Of a DNA stretch of 64,000 bases, positions 24,904 to 33,317 are shown piece by piece. The position numbers and the translations under genes were made by a program. The first letter of the stretch is position 1. Each line of letters begins with the position of its first letter. Source of the stretch: Sphingomonadales bacterium UBA2683. GTDB taxonomy: Bacteria > Pseudomonadota > Alphaproteobacteria > Sphingomonadales > Sphingomonadaceae. The notes beneath the pieces are model-generated. The model saw nothing but the letters and a program-made list of their open reading frames with translations, searched no databases and was not told the DNA's origin. The stretch covers positions 62,001 to 126,000 of the forward strand of contig DELZ01000005.1 of NCBI GenBank assembly GCA_002354635.1, given 5' to 3'.

Positions 24904-26159
24904 TGGAAAAGACCCTGCCCGGATGGCTTCTGGCCCGGGCCAGAAAATTGCGCTTCGGCCTGTGCCTCTTACCCTTGCTGGTATCGGCCTGTATTTCTCC
25001 GGTAGCTTATGGTCCCATACCCCATGGCGACTATGTCGCAAACGACCGCTGTCGGCCGGAGGTCCAGCCGGCGGACCGGTTCGTGGACAAGCCCTATTTT
25101 GCCGTGACCAGCCGTCTGCCCGATTGTCGGACGGAAATGGTGGAGCTGCTCAGCCAGCGGAGCGACACCGTCCGCTACGCCCGTTTCGGTGACCCCACCG
25201 AGATGGAAATCACCGACGCCAAGGGCAAGGTTAAGACGCAGAATCGTATTCCGCTTGCCCTGAACAATGACCAGCAATGGTGGGAGGATCTGGCGGCGGA
25301 AATGCAAAAGCGCGATGGCCGTGTCCTGCTCTATGTGCACGGATTTCGGGAGACTTTCTTTACCAGTGCCCGCGACAGCGCGCAGATTGCCCGGCTTTCG
25401 GGGCTGGATATACCGATGGTGCATTACAGCTGGCCCTCGCAGGGCGAGTTTCTGAAATATGCCGCCGACGAAACCAACATGTATTACAACGAACGCCAGT
25501 TTCGCAGCTTTTTGACCAAGCTGGCGCAACAGCCATGGACAAAGGAAATCATTCTGGTCGCCCATTCTCTGGGCGTACGCCTGGTGATTCCCGCGATCGA
25601 ATTTGTCGATCGCAACAGCAGCAATGCCGATTCGAGCAATATTTCCAATATCATCCTCGCGTCACCGGATATCGACCGCCAGGATTTCGAGCGCGACATT
25701 GCGGAAACCGTGCTCACCATGCGCCGGGTCAACAATGACCGCCGGATCACGGTCTATGTATCGGCAAAAGACCGTGCGCTGGGCCTGTCCTACAATTTCC
25801 ATGGCTATCCCAGACTGGGCCGCCCGGACTGCTTCAATCCCTTCGAGGCAGCCGCGTTGCGGCAGGCGGGCCATCCCGAGCGATGCTATGCCGCCAAGAC
25901 CGAATATGACACGCAGCCGGACAAGAGCGGACTGACCATTGTCGACACCACCGCGATCAGCCGCGGCCAGACCGGGCACAGCGACTATCTGCGCAGCGCA
26001 CTGGCCTGTTCCGATTTCGCTGCAGTCATCAATGGTACAACGAACAAGGCAAGCACGCGCAAACCTACTCGACTGCTGCATGTTTTCGCACTGGAAGCCG
26101 ATCCCGACGATCCAGAGCCTGATCATGTCTCGGTCTGTCGCCGTCAGCCGAAACCGTGA
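24903..26159 (+). CDS. alpha/beta hydrolase lipoprotein (DUF900 family)
   Basis: 418 residues with a lipoprotein-type signal ending LLVSAC. The alpha/beta-hydrolase core has the oxyanion region LLYVHGFRETF, the nucleophile elbow VAHSLGVR, an aspartate after ILASPDIDRQDF and a late histidine in TGHSDYL, consistent with a Ser-Asp-His triad. DUF900 proteins are uncharacterised esterase- or lipase-like enzymes. It is coupled to glpX by a one-base overlap, though no metabolic link is obvious. Confidence 0.85.
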   Translation: MEKTLPGWLLARARKLRFGLCLLPLLVSACISPVAYGPIPHGDYVANDRCRPEVQPADRFVDKPYFAVTSRLPDCRTEMVELLSQRSDTVRYARFGDPTEMEITDAKGKVKTQNRIPLALNNDQQWWEDLAAEMQKRDGRVLLYVHGFRETFFTSARDSAQIARLSGLDIPMVHYSWPSQGEFLKYAADETNMYYNERQFRSFLTKLAQQPWTKEIILVAHSLGVRLVIPAIEFVDRNSSNADSSNISNIILASPDIDRQDFERDIAETVLTMRRVNNDRRITVYVSAKDRALGLSYNFHGYPRLGRPDCFNPFEAAALRQAGHPERCYAAKTEYDTQPDKSGLTIVDTTAISRGQTGHSDYLRSALACSDFAAVINGTTNKASTRKPTRLLHVFALEADPDDPEPDHVSVCRRQPKP

Positions 26160-26180
26160 TTCCCAGAATGTCCAGAATCC

Positions 26181-26768
26181 ATGCAAAGCACTTCCCGCAA
26201 TCTGGATGAGCTACTGGCGGACGTGCGGGCCTGCACCATCTGCAACGGCCTGCCGCTTGGCCCCCGGCCCCTGCTGCAAGCCTCTGCCGACGCGCGGATT
26301 CTGATTGTCGGCCAGGCACCGGGCAGCAAGACCCATATAAAGGGCCGACCGTTCGACGATGCCAGCGGCATGCGGCTGCGCGAATGGCTGGGCGCGACCG
26401 AGGCGCAATTTTACGATCCGCACCTGTTTGCGATCCTGCCGATGGGCTTCTGCTATCCCGGCACCGGCACCGGCGGCGATCTGCCACCCCGGGCAGAATG
26501 CGCCCCCGCGTGGCGCAAGCCTCTGCTGGAAGCGATGCCGGCGATCGGTCTGACTCTGGTCCTCGGCCAATATGCGCTCGACTGGCATGTCGGGGACGCC
26601 CGCTCGAAGACGCTGACCGCAACCGTGCAGCGCTGGCGGGAGTTCTGGCCGGAGCTGCTGCCCCTGCCCCACCCCAGCCCGCGCAATATCCGATGGTTTC
26701 GAGCCAATCCCTGGTTCGAGGCCGAGGTTATTCCGGTCCTCCGCGACCGCGTGCAGGCGCTGATCTAG
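26181..26768 (+). CDS. uracil-DNA glycosylase-like protein
   Basis: 195 residues in the uracil-DNA glycosylase superfamily. Motif 1 is VGQAPGSKTHIKGRPFDD (the water-activating loop) and motif 2 is LPHPSPRN. Only two N-terminal cysteines (CTIC) are seen where Fe-S cluster UDGs have four conserved ones, and the usual motif 1 Glu/Asp following GEAPG is replaced by GQAPGSK. It therefore belongs to the UDG-like branch whose glycosylase activity is uncertain. Its stop overlaps the stop of the convergent flavodoxin gene over CTAG. Confidence 0.8.
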   Translation: MQSTSRNLDELLADVRACTICNGLPLGPRPLLQASADARILIVGQAPGSKTHIKGRPFDDASGMRLREWLGATEAQFYDPHLFAILPMGFCYPGTGTGGDLPPRAECAPAWRKPLLEAMPAIGLTLVLGQYALDWHVGDARSKTLTATVQRWREFWPELLPLPHPSPRNIRWFRANPWFEAEVIPVLRDRVQALI

Positions 26769-27256
26769 AACACGCCCATCGCCAGCCCGGCGGACAGTGT
26801 CGCTCCGATTTCCCGGCAGGATTCAAGGTCCTCTTCACCGATCATCTTCGGTGCGAGAATTGCCGCTTCGGTTTGCGCATGGGTGCAGACAATCAGCGAA
26901 TCGGTCACTTTCTTCAGCCGCCAGCCGGTGGCGATCCGTTCCAGCTGCCGCTGTGCATTCTCGCCATCCGAACCTGCGCAGATCATCGCGGCATAAGGCC
27001 GCCCTTCGATCCTGCCCAGCACCGGATAGTAGCAGCGGTCAAGAAAGGCTTTCATCACACCGGCAATGGCCGCCAGATTTTCCGGTGTCGCGAAAATATA
27101 GCCGTCGGCAGCCAGCATGTCATCCGGCTGGCAATCCTCTGCCCGCATCAGACGTACATCCGTGCCTTCCTCATCCCGCGCGGCCGCAGCCGCTGCCTCG
27201 GCCATCTGTTCGGTGCCGCCGGTATAGCTGTAGTAGACGATCAGAAGCGTTTTCAT
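26765..27256 (-). CDS. flavodoxin-family protein
   Basis: 163 residues from ATG at 27256 (GGAGGG upstream). The FMN phosphate loop is YYSYTGGTEQMAE, followed by a flavodoxin-like Rossmann pattern with DGYIFATPENLAAIAGVMKAFLDR. This matches NAD(P)H-dehydrogenase/flavodoxin-type electron carriers or FMN reductases. The partner is unknown. It is convergent with the UDG-like gene (4-base overlap) and divergent from recJ. Confidence 0.85.
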   Translation of the reverse strand: MKTLLIVYYSYTGGTEQMAEAAAAAARDEEGTDVRLMRAEDCQPDDMLAADGYIFATPENLAAIAGVMKAFLDRCYYPVLGRIEGRPYAAMICAGSDGENAQRQLERIATGWRLKKVTDSLIVCTHAQTEAAILAPKMIGEEDLESCREIGATLSAGLAMGVF

Positions 27257-27321
27257 CGCTGCCCTCCTAGCAGCGAACTGACCGATTGTCAGCGCCGCCG
27301 GATTCCCGCATAGCGCGGACC

Positions 27322-29088
27322 ATGAATGCAGTATTGAATGTCGAAAATTCCCTGTCCGGCCAGAGCTGGCGCTGGCGCAGTACCAGCGCCGATGCACGCG
27401 ATCCGGGGTTCCAGCCCGATGACCTGGTCACCCAGCTGCTGCTCGCCCGCGGTGCCAGTCGCGAGACACTGGCGGTTAACCGCGACCCGACGATTCGGGG
27501 TTTCATGCCCGATCCGTCCGTCTTCCGCGACATGGAAACGGCAGCGGAACGCCTGAGCCAGGCGATCCGCAACCAGGAAAAGGTTACGATATTCGGCGAC
27601 TATGATGTCGACGGCGCAACCAGTGCCGCCTTGCTGATCCGCTTGCTCCGCGATCTCGGACTGGAGGCTGGCTATTATATTCCGGACCGGCTGATGGAGG
27701 GCTATGGCCCCTCGGGAGAGGCGCTGGTCAGGCTCGGCGAGCAAGGCAGCAATCTGGTGGTTACCGTCGATTGCGGCGCGATGGCCTTTGAAGCGCTCGA
27801 CATGGCGCATCGCGCCGGGGTCGAGGTGATCGTGGTCGACCATCATAAATGTGCCGCCGAGCTCCCGAAGGCGGTCGCTCTGGTCAACCCCAATCGGCTC
27901 GACGAGAGCGAAGCCGGCGCCGAACATGGCCATCTCGCTGCCGTCGGCATGGCCTTTCTGCTCGGCGCGGCGCTGGTCCGGACGCTGCGCAACCAGGGAT
28001 ATTTCCAGAATCGCCCAGAGCCCAAGCTGCTCGAGCTACTCGATATCGTCGCGCTCGGCACGGTCGCCGATGTCGCCCAGCTGCGCGGCCTCAACCGGGC
28101 CTTTGTCGCACAGGGGCTCAAGGTGCTTGCCGGTCGCCAGAATATAGGCCTGGCGGCGCTGATCGATGCCAGCCGGCTGAAACGGGCGCCGATCTGTTCC
28201 GATCTCGGCTTTGCCCTTGGCCCGCGAATCAATGCCGGTGGCCGGGTCGGGAAGTCCGATCTCGGTGTGCGCCTGCTGATCTCGCAGAACCCCGAAAAGG
28301 CAGCCGCTATTGCCGCCGAGCTCGACCATCTCAACCAGGAACGCCGCGCGATCGAGGCGCATGTGCTGGAGGAAGCCGACGCGATGTGCTCGTCGCAGCA
28401 GAACCAGGCCGTGGCAGTGCTGTCCGCAAAGGGCTGGCATCCCGGCGTCATCGGCATTGTCGCGGGCAGGATCAAGGAGAAGCTGAACCGCCCGGCGATC
28501 ATCATCGCGCTGGATGAAGAGGGCATCGGCAAGGGCTCGGGCCGCTCGATTTCCGGTATCGATCTCGGCGCTGCGATCATCGCCGCCAAGGACAGCGGCC
28601 TGCTGATCGCCGGCGGCGGCCATGCGATGGCCGCGGGCATCACCATCGCGGCGGGCAAGGTCGACGCCTTTTCCGAATTTCTCAACGACCGGCTCGCCGA
28701 CAGCGTCGGCAAGGCGCAGGATGGCAAGGCGTTGCTGCTCGATGCGGTGCTGTCGCCGAAGGGCGTCAATCCGCTGATGGTCGAGGCGATGGATGGCGCC
28801 GGTCCCTATGGCATGGGCTGGCCGGCGCCGCGCATCGCCACGGGACCGGTGCGAATCATCAAATGCGATATTGTCGGCACCGATCATGTCCGGATGATCG
28901 TTGGCGGCGACGATGGAGCCTCGATCAAGACCATCGCTTTCCGCGCCGCCGAAAGCGACCTCGGCCAGGCGCTGCTGAGCGCGCCGCGCGGGCGCAAATT
29001 GTGGATCGCCGGCCGTGCCAAGATCGACGATTGGGGCAGTCGCCCGGCCGCCGAAATTCATCTCGAGGATGCCGCCTGGGCCGATTGA
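27322..29088 (+). CDS. recJ: single-stranded-DNA-specific exonuclease RecJ
   Basis: 588 residues. RecJ degrades single-stranded DNA 5' to 3' in recombination and mismatch repair. The DHH phosphoesterase motifs are in place: FGDYDVDGATSAAL, VTVDCGA and VDHHKC; the DHHA1 domain shows SGRSISGIDLG and GGGHAMAAGITI, and a C-terminal OB domain follows. ATG at 27322 is preferred; the frame is open to a TTG at 27286. In many alphaproteobacteria recJ follows hom and glpX; here four other genes lie between. Confidence 0.95.
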   Translation: MNAVLNVENSLSGQSWRWRSTSADARDPGFQPDDLVTQLLLARGASRETLAVNRDPTIRGFMPDPSVFRDMETAAERLSQAIRNQEKVTIFGDYDVDGATSAALLIRLLRDLGLEAGYYIPDRLMEGYGPSGEALVRLGEQGSNLVVTVDCGAMAFEALDMAHRAGVEVIVVDHHKCAAELPKAVALVNPNRLDESEAGAEHGHLAAVGMAFLLGAALVRTLRNQGYFQNRPEPKLLELLDIVALGTVADVAQLRGLNRAFVAQGLKVLAGRQNIGLAALIDASRLKRAPICSDLGFALGPRINAGGRVGKSDLGVRLLISQNPEKAAAIAAELDHLNQERRAIEAHVLEEADAMCSSQQNQAVAVLSAKGWHPGVIGIVAGRIKEKLNRPAIIIALDEEGIGKGSGRSISGIDLGAAIIAAKDSGLLIAGGGHAMAAGITIAAGKVDAFSEFLNDRLADSVGKAQDGKALLLDAVLSPKGVNPLMVEAMDGAGPYGMGWPAPRIATGPVRIIKCDIVGTDHVRMIVGGDDGASIKTIAFRAAESDLGQALLSAPRGRKLWIAGRAKIDDWGSRPAAEIHLEDAAWAD

Positions 29089-29233
29089 GCAGCACCAAGA
29101 CCGTGTGCCCAACCGCGTTGTCATCGTGGTCGCACCGGTTCGATCAGCCGCCGCCATGATCCGGAATACAGCTGGCCGACAGCAGTCTCGCTCGGCGCCG
29201 GTAATCAACCCCTAAATTCCGGCGAAAAGAGGG

Positions 29234-29262
29234 TTGACCAAAGCCAGCCACCCCCCTAATGG
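29234..29262 (+). promoter_or_regulatory. sigma-70-type promoter of tRNA-Glu
   Basis: TTGACC at 29234-29239 and TAATGG at 29257-29262 are 17 bases apart. The tRNA-Glu gene begins 28 bases after the -10, about 20 bases downstream of the expected start of transcription. The run of six C in the spacer is unusual. This is a reading by eye. Confidence 0.55.
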
Positions 29263-29290
29263 CCGTGGCTCGCTGACCGGCAATCGGTAT

Positions 29291-29365
29291 GGCCCCTTCG
29301 TCTAAGGGTTAGGACGCGGCCCTTTCACGGCTGAAATACGGGTTCGAATCCCGTAGGGGTCACCA
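29291..29365 (+). tRNA. tRNA-Glu (anticodon TTC)
   Basis: A 75-base cloverleaf starting GGCCCCTTCGTC, with anticodon TTC in the loop CTTTCAC, the T-arm GGTTCGAATCC, acceptor pairing GGCCCCT / AGGGGTC and an encoded CCA end. It lies downstream of recJ with its own probable promoter. Confidence 0.97.
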
Positions 29366-29685
29366 TTCACATGCCGAACAATATCCACAAAATTCCACAG
29401 TTCCCCGCTTTCTGCGGACTTCTGCGCCCGGCCCGTCTTTGGTCAAGGATCGCCGGTAAACTTGCGCATCAGCAAAAGGTGCGTGCAACCAATCTCTCCC
29501 GTATCTTTCGGTTCGGTCAGGACATTTGCTGCCTTGAATCGATCGAAGACCTCTCTGTCGAGCGGTTCATCACGTCGATGATTTTTCCGGTGTCTGAACA
29601 GAAGCATTTCCTTCCCGATAGTTTCGGATACAATCCGGTAATCCGTCGCCAACTGCCGCACGGCAAATAAGGGAAGTTTCAGAAT
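29366..29685. other. intergenic region upstream of the acyl-CoA dehydrogenase gene
   Basis: 320 bases between tRNA-Glu and the acyl-CoA dehydrogenase gene. It should hold the promoter of the beta-oxidation genes. The open frames on both strands lack recognisable motifs and good ribosome sites. No regulator site could be named. Confidence 0.5.
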
Positions 29686-30837
29686 ATGGACAAAGACAGT
29701 TTCGAAATCCTGATAGATACGGTCCAGCGCTTTGTACGCGAACGTCTGGTACCGTCCGAGCAGCAAGTGGCAGAGGAGAATAGGATCCCCGACGGACTGG
29801 CCAACGAAATTCGGGAACTTGGCCTCTTTGGTCTGGCCATTGCCGAAGAATATGGTGGCCTCGGGCTCAGTATGGAGGAGGAAGTCCGTGTCGCACTCGA
29901 ACTGGGACAGACTTCCCCTGCCTTCCGTTCATTGGTCGGAACCAATATCGGCATCGGATCCCAATCCATCATTATGGCCGGGACAGCAGAGCAAAAGCGC
30001 AAATATCTGCCTCGACTGGCATCCGGTGAAACGATCGGATCCTTTGCATTGACCGAACCGGACGCGGGATCCGATGCCTTGTCCATCAGCACGACGGCCA
30101 TGCGCGATGGCGACGACTATATTATCAACGGCACCAAACGCTACATCACCAACGCCCCCGTAGCCGGATTATTTACCGTTATGGCCCGCACCGGCGAAGG
30201 TCGGCGCGCCGATGCCATTTCCTGTTTCTTGGTCGACAGGGAGCAGGCCGGACTGAGCCTCGGCAAGCCCGACAAGAAAATGGGACAGTCGGGCGCTTTG
30301 ACCTGCGACGTCATTCTGGACGATTGCCGGGTACCGGCTTCCGCTCTGCTTGGTGGCGAGGAAGGCAATGGATTCCGTACGGCGATGAAAGTGCTCGACA
30401 AAGGCAGGCTGCATATCGCCGCCATTTGTGTGGGTATGGCAGAACGCCTTATCCGGGAGTCCGTCAATTTTGCTGTAAACCGGGAACAATTTGGCCAGAA
30501 AATCTCCGAATTTCAGCTCGTCCAGGCCATGATCGCCGACAGCAAGGCCGATACTCTGGCGGCAAAGGCCCTGGTAATGGAAACCGCACGCCTGCGTGAT
30601 GCCGGGAAACGGATCACATTGGAGGCGGCGTCAGCCAAGATGTTTGCATCCGAAATGCTGGGACGTGTCGCGGACCGCGCCGTGCAAATTCACGGCGGCG
30701 CGGGATATATGTGCGAATATCCTGTCGAACGCTTTTACCGCGATGCGCGCCTGTTCCGGATCTATGAAGGGACGACTCAGATTCAGCAATTAATCATTGC
30801 TCGCGAAACCATCGCCGAATTCGTCGCTCAATCCTGA
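29686..30837 (+). CDS. acyl-CoA dehydrogenase
   Basis: 383 residues, the normal length for this FAD flavoprotein family, which makes the 2,3-enoyl-CoA in the first step of beta-oxidation. Family signatures are FALTEPDAGSDA (ACAD signature 1) and the C-terminal QIHGGAGYMCEYPVERFYRDARLFRIYEGT, which includes the region of the catalytic glutamate and the FAD-contacting arginines. It opens a plus-strand group with the multifunctional hydratase/dehydrogenase and an acyl-CoA ligase. Confidence 0.94.
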   Translation: MDKDSFEILIDTVQRFVRERLVPSEQQVAEENRIPDGLANEIRELGLFGLAIAEEYGGLGLSMEEEVRVALELGQTSPAFRSLVGTNIGIGSQSIIMAGTAEQKRKYLPRLASGETIGSFALTEPDAGSDALSISTTAMRDGDDYIINGTKRYITNAPVAGLFTVMARTGEGRRADAISCFLVDREQAGLSLGKPDKKMGQSGALTCDVILDDCRVPASALLGGEEGNGFRTAMKVLDKGRLHIAAICVGMAERLIRESVNFAVNREQFGQKISEFQLVQAMIADSKADTLAAKALVMETARLRDAGKRITLEAASAKMFASEMLGRVADRAVQIHGGAGYMCEYPVERFYRDARLFRIYEGTTQIQQLIIARETIAEFVAQS

Positions 30838-30841
30838 GCAG

Positions 30842-31125
30842 GGATATCCTGTGCAGGAGGCTTTCCAGACCGGACAGATGGAAGTCCCGGACGGGATAAC
30901 CGGCCACATCGAGAATTATCCGGCCATTGTCGGCGGCCGCAATCGGCAGGTCAGCACCAAACCGCGCTGTCCGGCCAGCCTTGGTGTGCGCGACCGACAA
31001 AGCCGGCCGCCATGACATGGACCACAATCGGGCCGGGAGCGGACAGTCGGCATTGCGAGCGCGACCTGTGTTTCGGCCTGATAGCGCACGCCGGCCTCGC
31101 TGAATCAATCGATCGCCATCGGATA
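30842..31125 (-). pseudogene. possible remnant of a LysR-type regulator
   Basis: In the 413-base gap before the hydratase/dehydrogenase gene, minus-strand translation gives short pieces in different frames that resemble the effector domain of LysR regulators: EAGVRYQAETQVALAMPT in one frame, then VHVMAAGFVG in the next, then VRDFHLSGLESLL in the third. No frame is open throughout, and a helix-turn-helix part is missing. The reading needs two frameshifts and may be chance. If right, it is the decayed former regulator of the divergent fatty-acid gene. Confidence 0.25.
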
Positions 31126-31250
31126 TTGGCGAATGGGGTTAAACAATGCTGGCAATGGCGATGTTGGAACACCGGCCCCGGTATCGTCTGCAATTGACAG
31201 GACACATCTCATCTGTTCTGCATCTGGAAAGAATTCTGCAGGAGAGAAAT

Positions 31251-33287
31251 ATGTCCGTCGTTACCACTGAAAAGCAACAAAATGTCCTGACCATCATCTC
31301 GAACAATCCGCCGGTGAATGCGCTTGGTGCCGCCGTTCGCCAAGGACTGGTCGACGGGATCGAGCAGGCCCTATCGGATGACGAAGTCGAAGCGGTGGTC
31401 ATCCGGTGCGATGGGCGGACATTTTTCGCCGGGGCGGATATCACCGAATTCGGCAAGCCGATGAAGGGACCCAATCTTGGGGAGGCCCTTGACCGGCTAG
31501 AGGCGAGCAGCAAACCGGTAGTCGCGGCAATCCACGGAACGGCTCTGGGCGGCGGTTGCGAGGTGGCGCTGGCCTGTCATTACAGGGTTGCCGTGCCATC
31601 CGCCAAAATGGGCTTGCCCGAAGTCAAGCTGGGCCTGATCCCGGGTGCCGCCGGAACCCAGCGCCTGCCGCGCGTGGTCGGCGCGGAAGCCGCGCTGCCG
31701 ATGGTGGTGATCGGCAACCCGATTTCTGCTGCCAAAGCGAATGCCATCGGTCTGGTTGACAAGATCGTCGGCGAGGACAGCCTCGCCGAGGATGCCATTG
31801 CCTTTGCACGCGAGCAGATCGGCAAGGCAGTGCCGCGCTCGTCCGAGGGCACGGCCAATGAAGACGGCATCAAGAACCCGGCGATATTTGATGAATTCCG
31901 GCAGAAAAATGGTCGCAAGCTTCGCGGGTTCGATGCGCCGGAAGCCGGCATCCAGGCGGTAAAGGCAGCGGGCGAACTCGCTTATGCCGAGGGCGTCAAA
32001 AAAGAACGCGAACTGTTCATGAAGCTGATGACCGGAACGCAATCGGCGGCCATGCGCCACTATTTCTTTGCCGAGCGGGCTGCCAACAAGATTGACGGCA
32101 TTGATCCCAAAATTGATCTGATTCCCATCCGGAAGGTCGGCATCCTAGGAGCCGGAACGATGGGCGGCGGCATCGGCATGAATTTCCTGTCGGCCGGCAT
32201 CCCCGTGACGATTGTCGAGCTGAAGAAGGAAGCGCTGGACCGGGGCGTCGGCGTGATCCGCAAAAATTACGAGAATACAGCCAAGCGCGGCCGGATGACC
32301 GAGCAGCAGGTCGAGGATGCAATGGGCATTTTGACTCCCTCGCTCTCCTATGACGATCTCGCCGATTGCGATCTGGTGATCGAGGCGGTGTTCGAGAATA
32401 TGGATGTCAAAAAGGAAGTCTTCACCAAGCTGGATTCGATTGTCAAACAGGGCGCGATCCTTGCCAGCAATACCAGTTACCTCAATATCGACGAGGTCGC
32501 GGCGGTGACGAAGCGGCCCGAATATGTCCTCGGCCTGCACTTTTTCTCTCCGGCAAATGTGATGAAATTGCTGGAAATCGTGCGCGGGGAGAAGACCGCC
32601 GACGACGTGCTGATGACGGCGATGAAGCTGTCCAAGAAAATCGGCAAGGTCGCGGCGGTTTCGGGTGTCTGTCCCGGCTTTATCGGCAACCGGATGCTCA
32701 GCCCGCGCCAGCAACAGGCCAACCAGATGATCATGGAGGGTGCCAATTATTGGGAAGTGGATGATGTCCTGGTCGATTTCGGCTTCCCGATGGGGCCGTT
32801 CCAGATGTCCGATCTCGCCGGTGTCGATATCGGCTGGCATCGCGATCCGGAGCGGATCGAAACGCTGCGCGATGCCCTGTGCGCCGTCGGGCGCTGGGGC
32901 CAGAAGGTCGGCAAAGGATTTTACGATTACGACGAGGCGCGCAACCGCACGCCGTCCGACGAGGTCAAGCAGATCATCGCCGAGTTTGCCGCCAGGGAAG
33001 GCAAGGAACAGCGCGCAATCTCGAAGGATGAAATCCGCGAGCGGCTGCTCTATCCGATGGTCAACGAAGGCGCGAAAATCCTGGATGAAGGTATGGCCCA
33101 GCGGGCGAGCGACATCGATGTTGTCTGGATCAACGGCTACGGCTGGCCCCTATACACAGGCGGGCCGATGTTCTGGGCCGATACGGTCGGACTGGACAAA
33201 GTCGTTGCCGGACTGGAGAAGCACAACCTCCCGGTAGCAGCGATGCTGCGGGACAAGGCAAGCAAGGGCGAACGATTCAACGGATAG
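31251..33287 (+). CDS. bifunctional enoyl-CoA hydratase / 3-hydroxyacyl-CoA dehydrogenase
   Basis: 678 residues. The N-terminal crotonase domain (to about 200) has ALGGGCEVALACHYRVA and KLGLIPGAAGTQRLPR; the 3-hydroxyacyl-CoA dehydrogenase part starts at about 290 with GAGTMGGGIGMNFL and contains GLHFFSPANVMKLLEIV and CPGFIGNRM. The order is that of FadB/FadJ and eukaryotic multifunctional enzymes: hydration, then NAD-dependent oxidation. GGAGAG lies just before the ATG at 31251; the open frame begins at 31146. The acyl-CoA dehydrogenase lies upstream and an acyl-CoA ligase 30 bases downstream. Confidence 0.95.
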   Translation: MSVVTTEKQQNVLTIISNNPPVNALGAAVRQGLVDGIEQALSDDEVEAVVIRCDGRTFFAGADITEFGKPMKGPNLGEALDRLEASSKPVVAAIHGTALGGGCEVALACHYRVAVPSAKMGLPEVKLGLIPGAAGTQRLPRVVGAEAALPMVVIGNPISAAKANAIGLVDKIVGEDSLAEDAIAFAREQIGKAVPRSSEGTANEDGIKNPAIFDEFRQKNGRKLRGFDAPEAGIQAVKAAGELAYAEGVKKERELFMKLMTGTQSAAMRHYFFAERAANKIDGIDPKIDLIPIRKVGILGAGTMGGGIGMNFLSAGIPVTIVELKKEALDRGVGVIRKNYENTAKRGRMTEQQVEDAMGILTPSLSYDDLADCDLVIEAVFENMDVKKEVFTKLDSIVKQGAILASNTSYLNIDEVAAVTKRPEYVLGLHFFSPANVMKLLEIVRGEKTADDVLMTAMKLSKKIGKVAAVSGVCPGFIGNRMLSPRQQQANQMIMEGANYWEVDDVLVDFGFPMGPFQMSDLAGVDIGWHRDPERIETLRDALCAVGRWGQKVGKGFYDYDEARNRTPSDEVKQIIAEFAAREGKEQRAISKDEIRERLLYPMVNEGAKILDEGMAQRASDIDVVWINGYGWPLYTGGPMFWADTVGLDKVVAGLEKHNLPVAAMLRDKASKGERFNG

Positions 33288-33317
33288 CCCGGCTTCGATA
33301 CACTAGGAGAGAATCAT

